Assembly (NCBI GenBank): GCA_934364805.1 | Contig: CAKRMH010000007.1 | Coordinates: 62,001-126,000, forward strand | DNA length: 64,000 nucleotides | Direction: 5' to 3' | Source: an uncultured Lachnospiraceae bacterium | GTDB lineage: Bacteria > Bacillota > Clostridia > Lachnospirales > Lachnospiraceae | Shown: positions 42,189 through 50,728 of the stretch, one piece after another | Position numbering within the stretch: position 1 is the stretch's first letter | How the letters are laid out: each line of letters begins with the position of its first letter | The notes under the pieces: generated by a model | The model's database searches: none | What the model was told of the DNA's origin: nothing | What the model saw: the letters and a program-made list of their open reading frames with translations, nothing else | Made by a program: the position numbers and the translations under genes

Positions 42189-43287
42189 ACAAATGCTGGA
42201 AGAATCTTTAAAAACAATAAGAAATGGAGAAGTGGTAGAAGGTACCGTTATTGATGTGAAGCCTGATGAGATCGTATTGAACATCGGATACAAATCAGAT
42301 GGAATTATTACCCGTAATGAATACACAAATGAATCCAATGTGGATCTTACAACAGTTGTTAATGTTGGTGACACACTGGAAGCCAAAGTTATTAAAGTAA
42401 ACGATGGCGAAGGACAGGTACTTCTTTCTTACAAACGTCTTGCAGCTGAAAAAGGAAGCAAGAGATTAGAGGAAGCATTTGAGAACAAAGAAGTTTTAAC
42501 AGCAAAAGTAAGCCAGGTATTAGATGGCGGTGTTTGTGTTAATGTTGATGAGACAAGAGTATTTATTCCTGCAAGTCTTGTATCTGATACTTATGAGAAG
42601 GATTTATCAAAATTCAAAGACCAGGAGATCGAATTCGTAATTACTGAGTTCAATCCAAAACACAGAAGAATTATCGGTAACAGAAAAATGCTCTTAGTTG
42701 CTAAGAAAGCTGAGCTTCAGAAAGAGTTATTAGCTAAGATCAATGTTGGCGATGTAATCGAAGGAACTGTTAAGAATGTAACAGATTTCGGTGCGTTTAT
42801 CGATCTTGGCGGAGTTGATGGATTACTTCATATTTCTGAGATGTCATGGGGAAGAGTTGAGAATCCAAAGAAAGTATTTACAGTTGGACAGACTGTACGT
42901 GTATTTATCAAAGATATCAACGATACAAAGATTGCACTCAGCATGAAATTCCCGGAAGAGAACCCATGGAATGGTGCAGCTGAGAAATATGCTGTTGGCA
43001 ATGTTGTAAAAGGCAAAGTAGCACGTATGACAGATTTCGGTGCTTTCGTTGAGCTTGCTCCTGGAGTAGATGCTTTACTTCATGTTTCACAGATTTCAAA
43101 AGAGCACGTTGAAAAACCATCTGATGTTTTATCTGTTGGTCAGGAAATTGAGGCCAAAATCGTTGATTTTAACGAAGAAGATAAAAAGATCAGCCTTAGT
43201 GTAAAGGCAATGTTTGCACCAGAAGAGACTGATGCGGATACTGCAGATGTTGATATTGAGAAAGTGGCATCCGAGACAGAAGAATAA
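42169..43287 (+). CDS. rpsA: S1-like RNA-binding protein (30S S1 family)
   Basis: 372 aa with four S1 domains (about 17-85, 100-165, 185-255, 270-340); motifs such as VTDFGAFIDLGGVDGLLHISEMSW and MTDFGAFVELAPGVDALLHVSQIS. ATG 42169 has SD GGAGGT (42154-42159), lying inside ispH, so translation is probably coupled. Codons are those of strongly expressed genes. Whether it is a true ribosomal S1 or a translation/RNA-stability factor is not settled for four-domain Firmicute forms. Ends with a terminator. Confidence 0.9.
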   Translation: MSEMSFEQMLEESLKTIRNGEVVEGTVIDVKPDEIVLNIGYKSDGIITRNEYTNESNVDLTTVVNVGDTLEAKVIKVNDGEGQVLLSYKRLAAEKGSKRLEEAFENKEVLTAKVSQVLDGGVCVNVDETRVFIPASLVSDTYEKDLSKFKDQEIEFVITEFNPKHRRIIGNRKMLLVAKKAELQKELLAKINVGDVIEGTVKNVTDFGAFIDLGGVDGLLHISEMSWGRVENPKKVFTVGQTVRVFIKDINDTKIALSMKFPEENPWNGAAEKYAVGNVVKGKVARMTDFGAFVELAPGVDALLHVSQISKEHVEKPSDVLSVGQEIEAKIVDFNEEDKKISLSVKAMFAPEETDADTADVDIEKVASETEE

Positions 43288-43298
43288 TATAAATGATA

Positions 43299-43334
43299 AA
43301 AAGGCTGCCTGTCATTAGGCAGTCTTTTGTTTTT
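43299..43334 (+). terminator. Intrinsic terminator after S1
   Basis: AAAAGGCTGCCT / AGGCAGTCTTTT (one G-U pair) around a short GTCATT loop, then TGTTTTT. Confidence 0.88.
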
Positions 43335-43353
43335 ATACGCAGGGGGAGATTCT

Positions 43354-44127
43354 ATGTTAACAAATTACGAAAAATTCAAAGGTGACGTTTTAAAACTTAC
43401 CAATATTGATCTCAATTGCTATAAAGAAAAGCAAATGAAGCGAAGAATTGATACGCTGATCACAAAGAATAAAATTGACAGTTATGATAAATATGTGGAA
43501 CTGATCAAAAAAGACAAAGAGAAGTTCGAACAGTTTATTAATTTCCTTACAATTAATGTTTCAGAATTTTACAGAAATCCGGATCAATGGAAACTTCTTG
43601 ACAAAGATGTTTTTCCTCTGCTTTTGAGTAAAAGCAAAAGCCTAAAGATCTGGAGTGCGGCATGCTCTACCGGGGATGAGCCATATTCGCTTGTTATGGC
43701 ATTGTCCAGACATCTGCCGCTTTCCAATATCCGGATTATTGCAACGGATATTGATAAACAGGTATTACAGCAGGCTCAGGTAGGCTTATACAATGAAAAA
43801 AGTATTGCATCTGTCCCGGACGACCTGAAAAAAAAGTATTTTACCAAGGTTGGAGCTTCCTATCAGATTTCGGATGAGATTAAGCGTTGTGTGCAGTTCA
43901 AGGAACACAATCTGTTAAAAGATCCTTATCCAAAGGATTGTGATCTGATTGTGTGCCGCAATGTTGTAATTTATTTTACAGATGATGCAAAAAATGAGAT
44001 TTATCAGAAGTTCCATGCGTCTTTAAAGAGCCAGGGTGTGCTTTTTATTGGAAGTACAGAGCAGATTATGAATTATAAAGAGATCGGATTTGAAAGAATG
44101 AGTTCATTCTTTTTTCAGAAAATGTAA
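43354..44127 (+). CDS. cheR: CheR-family methyltransferase, stand-alone
   Basis: 257 aa: all-helical N-domain (1-75) and a SAM-binding Rossmann domain (WSAACSTGDEPYSLVM; IIATDIDKQVLQQAQ; CRNVVIYF). It would methylate glutamates of chemoreceptors using SAM. ATG 43354 follows SD GGGGGAG; it lies just past the S1 terminator. There are no other chemotaxis or flagellar genes in the window, so its partner is unknown; it may act on a distant receptor or a non-motility signalling protein. Closed by a strong terminator. Confidence 0.9.
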   Translation: MLTNYEKFKGDVLKLTNIDLNCYKEKQMKRRIDTLITKNKIDSYDKYVELIKKDKEKFEQFINFLTINVSEFYRNPDQWKLLDKDVFPLLLSKSKSLKIWSAACSTGDEPYSLVMALSRHLPLSNIRIIATDIDKQVLQQAQVGLYNEKSIASVPDDLKKKYFTKVGASYQISDEIKRCVQFKEHNLLKDPYPKDCDLIVCRNVVIYFTDDAKNEIYQKFHASLKSQGVLFIGSTEQIMNYKEIGFERMSSFFFQKM

Positions 44128-44145
44128 TTTGAAATATCTTTATGG

Positions 44146-44190
44146 AAAACCGTTGAGCAGGGAGATGATCCCTGTGCAACGGTTTTTTAA
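44146..44190 (+). terminator. Intrinsic terminator of cheR
   Basis: Outer stem AAAACCGTTG / CAACGGTTTT and inner stem CAGGGA / TCCCTG, then T6. Confidence 0.93.
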
Positions 44191-44256
44191 TTTGAATTTT
44201 TTATATATAGATGTCAGCCGCAACTTATCTGCCGAGCACAATATCAGCCGAAGGCA

Positions 44257-44277
44257 TTATGTGCGAAGCACATAATA
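44257..44277. repeat. Perfect inverted repeat at the 3' end of the YprB-like gene
   Basis: ATTATGTGC, a GAA loop, then GCACATAAT. It contains the stop codon of the minus-strand gene. There is no U-tract on either strand, so not a classic terminator; possibly an mRNA 3'-end stabiliser. Confidence 0.5.
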
Positions 44278-45348
44278 TAACAAATGCTGAATATAGCTGT
44301 GTAATTGTGCACCTGAGTTTATCCATTCGTTGGTAAGCTCAAAATAGCTGATTTTGTCATTCCGGCTTTCTTTAAATTCTGGAGTAATGAGGGATTCAAA
44401 CTGGGGAAGAAACCGACCTTCTTTTCGGGTGTAACAGTTGGAGGCTTTGGCTTTTTCGCGGAATTCTTTATCGACAAAGGCTGCAACACTTTTATGAATT
44501 GCCACATCTTCAGCAGGAAGATAATAATAATCCTTATAATTGTCATAGAAGAAATGGAGTTCTCCGGTATAGACGGGAATACTTAAGATAACTTCATTTT
44601 GATTTCCCTGTAAAAAAAGCTGCGGCAGCTGGCAGGAAACTTCTTGTGGAAAAGCATATTTTAGATGAATAGTTAAAGCAAATACCGAAGATTTGGAAAC
44701 TGTATCATCGTCTAAAATCTGGCAGTCGGATATCTGGTAATTTCCTTGAAAAAATTCACCATAGGAGAGCACTGGCAGAAGATCAAGCATGCCAAGCACA
44801 TCTTCATAGTTATGTAAAAGCAGTAATTGCAGAGCTTCGTTTTCGGGATGGAGACAATAATTGTGATATATTTCAATCAGTTCGCCGCCAGTATAAGTAT
44901 CTTTGCGATCAATATCAAGAAACGATTCTATGGTTTTTTGCTTGTAATTGGGCAGATTCAGAAGAAATTTCAGTTTGGATACGGATTTGAAGATATCGAT
45001 AAAGTGAAAACTGTCAAATTGTTCCGGAATCTTGAATTCATGACATTTTGCTTTTAGATATGGAATATCAAAACCAAGACCGTTAAATGTGATGATGGTC
45101 TGATACTGGGAAAGCAGATTCATAAATTCAGAAAGAATCTGGGATTGTTCTTCTTTTTGTTCCGCAAGGAATTGCGTGATACAGACTCCGGACTGATCGC
45201 GTGTCGCACATCCAATCAGATAAAGAGAGGTTCTTGCAGGAGAGAAGCCTGTAGTCTCAATATCGAAGAATATAACATCTTCTTTAAATATATCATTCGC
45301 AATTTCAGTGAAATGAATGTCGGTAAGCAGCTTGCGTGTGATTTTCAT
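44257..45348 (-). CDS. YprB-like DEDDy exonuclease domain protein
   Basis: 363 aa. RNase H-fold with Exo I VIFFDIETTGF (about 27-37), Exo II NGLGFDIPYLKAKC and a third motif HNYEDVLGML, so a 3'-5' exonuclease is likely. The C-terminal half is unassigned. ATG 45348 has SD AAAGGAAAA; an upstream in-frame ATG at 45387 has none. Its stop codon is part of a perfect 9-bp hairpin (44257-44277). It sits alone between cheR and rnfC. Substrate unknown; YprB-family proteins are often listed as ribonuclease H-like. Confidence 0.85.
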   Translation of the reverse strand: MKITRKLLTDIHFTEIANDIFKEDVIFFDIETTGFSPARTSLYLIGCATRDQSGVCITQFLAEQKEEQSQILSEFMNLLSQYQTIITFNGLGFDIPYLKAKCHEFKIPEQFDSFHFIDIFKSVSKLKFLLNLPNYKQKTIESFLDIDRKDTYTGGELIEIYHNYCLHPENEALQLLLLHNYEDVLGMLDLLPVLSYGEFFQGNYQISDCQILDDDTVSKSSVFALTIHLKYAFPQEVSCQLPQLFLQGNQNEVILSIPVYTGELHFFYDNYKDYYYLPAEDVAIHKSVAAFVDKEFREKAKASNCYTRKEGRFLPQFESLITPEFKESRNDKISYFELTNEWINSGAQLHSYIQHLLYYVLRT

Positions 45349-45496
45349 GATTTTCCTTTCTTTTATATGTCTATTACACAAAAACATTATTTGTATATCG
45401 TATATATTTGTTAAAATTATAACACAAAGAAAACAAAAATGGTTACAAAAGTACTAAAAAAAGAACAAGAAATATAGCGATTTTATTGTCCAAATG

Positions 45497-45505
45497 TGCT
45501 ATAAT
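45497..45505 (+). promoter_or_regulatory. Extended -10 promoter for the rnf operon
   Basis: TGC directly before TATAAT (45500-45505) forms an extended -10; no good -35 is present. Start near 45512, 65 nt ahead of rnfC. Confidence 0.5.
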
Positions 45506-45576
45506 TTTACTAAAGTTTAGCTATGTTTTATCACTCATAGTTCAACAAATAAAATCAAGAAAGTGGGGCACAAAAA

Positions 45577-46899
45577 ATGGGTTTAAAAACATTTAAAGGC
45601 GGCGTTCATCCTTATGAAGGCAAAGAATTAGCCAAAGATGCGCCAATCAAAGAAGTTTTGCCCAAAGGCGAACTGGTATTTCCGGTATCACAGCATATCG
45701 GGGCACCAGCAACACCGATTGTCGCTGTAGGAGATGCAGTATTAAAAGGACAGAAGATAGCAGAAGCTGGCGGTTTTGTATCTTCACCAATTTATTCTTC
45801 TGTATCAGGTACAGTAAAAGCCATCGAACCAAGACGTGTTGCTGTTGGAGATATGGTGAACTCAATCGTGATCGAGAGTGATGGAGAATTTAAAGAGGTT
45901 CCGTTTACACCGGTCGATGATGTGACATCATTATCAAAAGAGGAGATTATTGGAAAAGTAAAAGAAGCCGGTGTTGTTGGTATGGGTGGTGCCGGATTCC
46001 CAACACACGTAAAATTGTCTCCGAAAGAACCGGAAAAGATCGAGTATATTATTGCAAACTGTGCAGAATGTGAACCATATCTGACCGCAGATTACAGAAG
46101 AATGCTTGAGAATCCGGAAGAACTTGTTGCTGGTATGAAGATCATTCTTCAGTTATTTGACAATGCAAAAGGTGTATTCGGTGTAGAGAATAACAAACCG
46201 GATTGTATTGAGAAATTAAAAGAGCTGACGAAGGATGAACCACGCATGGAAGTGTGCGAACTTATGACCAAATACCCACAAGGTGGTGAGCGGCAGCTGA
46301 TCTATGCAGTAACAGGCAGAGCAATCAATTCCAAAATGCTTCCGGCAGATGCGGGCTGCATTGTCGATAACGTTGAGACCATTATCTCAATTTATAATGC
46401 TGTCAAACTTGGAATGCCTGTTATGAAACGTGTATCAACCGTTACAGGTGATGCAGTTGCCAATCCAGGCAATTTCCTATACAGTATCGGAACAAGTTAT
46501 TCTGAACTGGTAGAAGCTGCTGGTGGTTTTAAAGTACAGCCGGAGAAAATTATTTCTGGCGGACCTATGATGGGATTTTCAATGTTCAGTCTGGATATTC
46601 CAACTACGAAGACGTCTTCATCCATTCTTTGCCTTGGCAAAGATGCAGTAGCGGCAAATGAACCGATTGCCTGCATTAACTGCGGAAGATGTGTAGAGGC
46701 ATGTCCTGAGCAGCTGATTCCTTCCAGACTTGCTAAATTTGGCGAGAGAGGACTTATGAAGGAATTTGAAGACTGGCATGGTCTTGAATGTATTGAATGT
46801 GGAAGCTGCAGTTATGTATGTCCTTCCAGAAGACAGGTTGCACAGTCTGTAAAAACTATGAAAAAATTAGTTTTGGCTGAAAAGAGAAAGAAAAAATAA
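45577..46899 (+). CDS. rnfC: Rnf complex subunit RnfC
   Basis: 440 aa peripheral subunit, the NADH/FMN site of the ferredoxin:NAD+ oxidoreductase. Barrel-sandwich N-part, NQO1-like fold with VGMGGAGFPTHVKL and CAECEPYLTADYR, and two 4Fe-4S sites (CINCGRCVEACPEQL; CIECGSCSYVCPSRRQ). First gene of rnfCDGEAB, the order typical of acetogens and other Clostridia. GTGGGG acts as SD. Confidence 0.97.
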   Translation: MGLKTFKGGVHPYEGKELAKDAPIKEVLPKGELVFPVSQHIGAPATPIVAVGDAVLKGQKIAEAGGFVSSPIYSSVSGTVKAIEPRRVAVGDMVNSIVIESDGEFKEVPFTPVDDVTSLSKEEIIGKVKEAGVVGMGGAGFPTHVKLSPKEPEKIEYIIANCAECEPYLTADYRRMLENPEELVAGMKIILQLFDNAKGVFGVENNKPDCIEKLKELTKDEPRMEVCELMTKYPQGGERQLIYAVTGRAINSKMLPADAGCIVDNVETIISIYNAVKLGMPVMKRVSTVTGDAVANPGNFLYSIGTSYSELVEAAGGFKVQPEKIISGGPMMGFSMFSLDIPTTKTSSSILCLGKDAVAANEPIACINCGRCVEACPEQLIPSRLAKFGERGLMKEFEDWHGLECIECGSCSYVCPSRRQVAQSVKTMKKLVLAEKRKKK

Positions 46900-46924
46900 A
46901 TCATAGAGAAAGAGGTGGATTATT

Positions 46925-47872
46925 GTGAGTGATTTATATCAGGTATCATCTTCACCACATGTTCGTGCCAAAGATTCCACAAGCCGGATCATGCTTTATG
47001 TGATTATCGCATTACTTCCAACCAGCTTATTTGGAATATATAATTTTGGCTTTAAAGCATTACTTTTAATTTTAATTACCATTGCAAGCTGTGTAGCTAC
47101 AGAATGGGTATTTAACAAGATTGTACATAAAAAGGATACGATCGATGATCTGAGTGCTGTTGTAACAGGACTTCTTCTTGCACTGAACCTTCCGGTAGCA
47201 CTTCCTTGGTGGGAAGCTGTGATCGGTGGTGTATTTGCAATTGCTATCGTAAAAATGATGTTTGGCGGATTAGGACAGAACTTTATGAACCCAGCACTTG
47301 GTGCAAGATGTTTTCTTCTGATCGCTTTTGCCGCTGATATGACAAACTTTACAACCGATACTTATACAGGAGCAACTCCTCTTGCACTGATCCGTAATGA
47401 AGGACTAGGCTCTGTAAATGTAATGGATATGCTGATTGGTAACACTGCAGGTACAATCGGTGAGACCTCTGTAATCGCAATCCTGATCGGTGCAATTATT
47501 CTGATTCTTACCGGTGTGATCGATCTGAAGATCCCTGGTGCATACATTATTTCATTTGCTGTATTTATTTTATTATTCGGCGGACATGGTTTCGATGTAA
47601 ACTATCTTGTCGCTGAACTGTGCGGCGGTGGACTTATGCTTGGTGCCTTCTTTATGGCAACCGATTATGTAACCTCTCCGATCACCCCAATGGGCAAGAT
47701 CATTTTTGGTATCAGCTGTGGTGTTTTAACTGGAATTTTCCGTTGTTTTGGAGCAAATGCCGAGGGTGTTTCTTTTGCAATCATTTTAAGCAATCTGTTT
47801 GTTCCTCTGATTGAGAAGGTTACGGTTCCAGCTGCATTTGGACTGGTAAAGGAGGCAAAGAAGAATGAATAA
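46925..47872 (+). CDS. rnfD: Rnf complex subunit RnfD
   Basis: 315 aa membrane subunit with covalently bound FMN. The flavinylation motif TGATPLAL places the modified residue at Thr151. About eight to nine membrane helices. GTG start at 46925 with SD AGAGGTGG. It overlaps rnfG by 8 nt. FMN attachment is expected from the ApbE encoded at 52183-53232. Confidence 0.97.
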   Translation: MSDLYQVSSSPHVRAKDSTSRIMLYVIIALLPTSLFGIYNFGFKALLLILITIASCVATEWVFNKIVHKKDTIDDLSAVVTGLLLALNLPVALPWWEAVIGGVFAIAIVKMMFGGLGQNFMNPALGARCFLLIAFAADMTNFTTDTYTGATPLALIRNEGLGSVNVMDMLIGNTAGTIGETSVIAILIGAIILILTGVIDLKIPGAYIISFAVFILLFGGHGFDVNYLVAELCGGGLMLGAFFMATDYVTSPITPMGKIIFGISCGVLTGIFRCFGANAEGVSFAIILSNLFVPLIEKVTVPAAFGLVKEAKKNE

Positions 47873-48473
47873 AAAAATTGTACATGACGCTTTGATCTTA
47901 ACAGCTTTTACTTTAGTTCTTGGACTGATCCTTGCAGTTGTATATGGTATTACAAAGGCTCCGATCGATGCAGCAAATCTTGAAGCAAAACAGGAAGCAT
48001 ACAAAGCGGTATTTGATGACGCGGCTTCTTTTGAGACACAGGAATACGATGAGGATGCTGCAAACAGCATGGTATCTGAGGCTGGATACAATGATACGAT
48101 CGATGATGTGGAAAGCGCACTTGATGCTAATGGCGAAACACTTGGATATGTGATTACAGTAACAGCTAAGGACGGAAGCCAGGGAAGCATTACGTTTTCG
48201 GTTGGAATCCAGAATGATGGAACGGTAAACGGATATTCCATTACAGACATTTCTGAGACACCGGGTCTTGGTATGAAAGCAGAAGAGGAGGATTTTTACA
48301 GCCAGTTTGAGGGGAAAAATGTTTCTTCTTTCACAGTTGTAAAACAGACTCCGTCATCCGATGATGAAATTGAAGCAATCACAGGTTCTACCATTACATC
48401 CAAAGCTATGGCAAACGGTTGTAATGCAGCAATCTTATACTTCCAGAACGAGCTTAAGGGAGGTGCTGAATAA
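47865..48473 (+). CDS. rnfG: Rnf complex subunit RnfG
   Basis: 202 aa, one N-terminal membrane helix (about 8-28) and an extracytoplasmic FMN-binding domain. The flavinylation motif, usually SGAT, reads TGST (Thr176). The stop codon overlaps the rnfE start by 1 nt. Acts in electron transfer across the membrane. Confidence 0.96.
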   Translation: MNKKIVHDALILTAFTLVLGLILAVVYGITKAPIDAANLEAKQEAYKAVFDDAASFETQEYDEDAANSMVSEAGYNDTIDDVESALDANGETLGYVITVTAKDGSQGSITFSVGIQNDGTVNGYSITDISETPGLGMKAEEEDFYSQFEGKNVSSFTVVKQTPSSDDEIEAITGSTITSKAMANGCNAAILYFQNELKGGAE

Positions 48474-49180
48474 TGAATAAGAATGTAGAACGTTTATATA
48501 ATGGTATTATCAAGGAAAATCCTACATTTGTACTGATGCTTGGTATGTGTCCTACACTTGCCGTTACATCTGGTGCGATCAACGGACTTGGAATGGGACT
48601 TTCCACAACCGTGGTACTTATTTTTTCAAACCTGCTGATTTCAGCATTCCGTAAGGTGATTCCAAACGGTGTGCGTATGCCGGCATACATTGTAATTGTT
48701 GCGTCACTTGTAACGATTGTACAGTTTTTACTGCAGGCTTATATCCCGGCTTTATCATCAGCACTTGGTGTTTATATCCCTCTGATCGTTGTAAACTGTA
48801 TCATTCTTGGACGTGCAGAAAGCTATGCTTCTAAGAATCCGGTTGTTCCTTCAATCTTTGATGGACTTGGAATGGGACTTGGTTTTACAGTGGGACTTAC
48901 AAGTATCGGTCTGATCCGTGAATTACTTGGAGCTGGAACTTTATTCAATCAGCCGGTTCTTTCTGCAATCCCTGGATTTACACCGATCACAATCTTTATT
49001 ATGGCACCTGGAGCATTCCTGGTACTTTCATTCCTTGTAGCTGGAATGAATATTATCCGTAAGAAAATGGATGCAAAAGGAAAACCGCTTGCAAAACCTT
49101 CCGGATGTCTTACCGGTGATTGTGCACATTGCGGACAGTCTGCAACATGTACAGGTAAGTCAGAAGAGAAGAATGATTAA
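48473..49180 (+). CDS. rnfE: Rnf complex subunit RnfE
   Basis: 235 aa integral membrane protein of the NqrD/RnfE family: begins with NPTFVLMLGMCPTLAVTSGA, six hydrophobic segments, GLGMGLGFTVGL. The C-terminus has a Cys-rich tail (CLTGDCAHCGQSATC), which is unusual and could bind metal. Start overlaps the rnfG stop. Confidence 0.96.
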   Translation: MNKNVERLYNGIIKENPTFVLMLGMCPTLAVTSGAINGLGMGLSTTVVLIFSNLLISAFRKVIPNGVRMPAYIVIVASLVTIVQFLLQAYIPALSSALGVYIPLIVVNCIILGRAESYASKNPVVPSIFDGLGMGLGFTVGLTSIGLIRELLGAGTLFNQPVLSAIPGFTPITIFIMAPGAFLVLSFLVAGMNIIRKKMDAKGKPLAKPSGCLTGDCAHCGQSATCTGKSEEKND

Positions 49181-49194
49181 GGAGGGACATTACA

Positions 49195-49791
49195 GTGAAA
49201 GAATTATTACTTATCGCAGTTGGATCTGCAATTGTTAATAACGTTGTATTAAGTCAGTTCCTTGGTATCTGTCCTTTCCTTGGTGTATCTAAGAAAGTGA
49301 ATACAGCAGCTGGTATGGGTGGAGCTGTAATCTTTGTTATTACAATTTCTTCATTTATTACCGGTCTGATCTACAAATTTATCCTTGCTAATTCATTTTT
49401 GATCAGTAAGGGAATTGACCTGACTTATTTAAAGACGATCGTATTTATTTTAGTTATCGCAGCTCTTGTTCAGTTTGTTGAAATGTTTTTAAAGAAATCT
49501 ATGCCGGCACTTTATAAATCGCTGGGTGTATATTTACCACTGATCACAACAAACTGTGCAGTACTTGGTGTTGCACTGAACTGTGTTACATATGAGTACA
49601 CAATACTTGAAGGTGTAGTATATGGATTTGCAACCGCAGTTGGATTCTTTATTTCAATTGTACTGATGGCTGGAATCCGTGAAAAAATTGAATATAATGA
49701 TATTCCAAAGACTTTCCAGGGCACAGCGATCGTACTGATCACAGCATGTCTGATGTCTATCGCTTTCATGGGATTCTCAGGTATGATTTAG
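49195..49791 (+). CDS. rnfA: Rnf complex subunit RnfA
   Basis: 198 aa membrane subunit (NqrE/RnfA family), inverted-topology partner of RnfE; motif NNVVLSQFLGICPFLGVSKK and TTNCAVLGVAL. GTG start at 49195 with SD AAGGAGGG. Together RnfA and RnfE hold a buried 2Fe-2S centre in studied complexes. Confidence 0.97.
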   Translation: MKELLLIAVGSAIVNNVVLSQFLGICPFLGVSKKVNTAAGMGGAVIFVITISSFITGLIYKFILANSFLISKGIDLTYLKTIVFILVIAALVQFVEMFLKKSMPALYKSLGVYLPLITTNCAVLGVALNCVTYEYTILEGVVYGFATAVGFFISIVLMAGIREKIEYNDIPKTFQGTAIVLITACLMSIAFMGFSGMI

Positions 49792-49804
49792 GAGGAATGA
49801 ATAA

Positions 49805-50596
49805 ATGAATATTACAGCAATTATTGTAGCAGCTCTTATCGTTGGCTGCGTAGGTGCTATCATTGGATTTTTCCTCGGAATCTCTGGCGAAAAATTCAAA
49901 GTAGAAGTGGATGAACGTGAAGAAGCGATTGTTGGCGTTCTCCCTGGTAATAACTGTGGTGGTTGTGGTTATGCTGGCTGTTCCGGTCTTGCCGCTGCAA
50001 TCGTAAAAGGTGAAGCACCGGTAAACCAGTGTCCTGTTGGTGGTGCACCGGTAGCTGCCAAGGTCGGAGAGATCATGGGTGTTGCTGCAGAAGAGGGCGT
50101 AAGAAAAGCTGCTTTTGTAAAATGTGCAGGAACCTGTGAAAAAGCAAACAAAGATTATGAATATACCGGTGTGGAAGATTGTGCGGCTATGGCATTTGTT
50201 CCAAATGGTGGACCAAAATCCTGCAATTATGGATGCCTTGGTTTTGGAAACTGTGTGAAAGCCTGCCCATTTGATGCAATTCACATTGTAGACGGTATTG
50301 CGCTTGTCGATAAAGAACAGTGTAAAGCCTGTGGTAAATGTGTTGCTGCATGCCCGAAGCATCTGATTGAACTCATCCCATATGATTTCAAACATGCGGT
50401 ACAATGTAGTTCTAAGGATAAAGGTAAAGATGTGATGAAAGCTTGCTCCGTTGGATGTATCGGATGTCATTTATGCGAGAAGAACTGTCCATCAGATGCG
50501 GTTCATGTTGTTGATAACATCGCATACATTGATCAGGAGAAATGTACAGGATGTGGCATTTGTGCAGAGAAATGTCCAAAGAAGATTATTCTGTAA
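49805..50596 (+). CDS. rnfB: Rnf complex subunit RnfB
   Basis: 263 aa ferredoxin-accepting subunit. N-terminal membrane helix (1-25), a Cys4 cluster domain (NCGGCGYAGCSG...NQCPVGG) and two bacterial ferredoxin pairs (CVKACPFDA / CKACGKCVAACPK; CIGCHLCEKNCPS / CTGCGICAEKCPK), i.e. five probable 4Fe-4S clusters. Last gene of the operon. With the other subunits it oxidises ferredoxin, reduces NAD+ and exports Na+ or H+. Confidence 0.97.
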   Translation: MNITAIIVAALIVGCVGAIIGFFLGISGEKFKVEVDEREEAIVGVLPGNNCGGCGYAGCSGLAAAIVKGEAPVNQCPVGGAPVAAKVGEIMGVAAEEGVRKAAFVKCAGTCEKANKDYEYTGVEDCAAMAFVPNGGPKSCNYGCLGFGNCVKACPFDAIHIVDGIALVDKEQCKACGKCVAACPKHLIELIPYDFKHAVQCSSKDKGKDVMKACSVGCIGCHLCEKNCPSDAVHVVDNIAYIDQEKCTGCGICAEKCPKKIIL

Positions 50597-50616
50597 TTTA
50601 TAATCAATGAAATAGT

Positions 50617-50656
50617 AAAAAGAGAGACAGTGTGATATAATTCACCTGTCTCTTTT
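50617..50656 (+). terminator. Intrinsic terminator of the rnf operon
   Basis: AAAAGAGAGACAG / CTGTCTCTTTT stem with a roughly 15-nt loop, then a T-rich run. Confidence 0.85.
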
Positions 50657-50728
50657 GCTTTATCGAAAAATTGCCATATAACCTTCGATAAAGCAAATTT
50701 GTATTGAGATAGATAAATGGAGCTGGTT

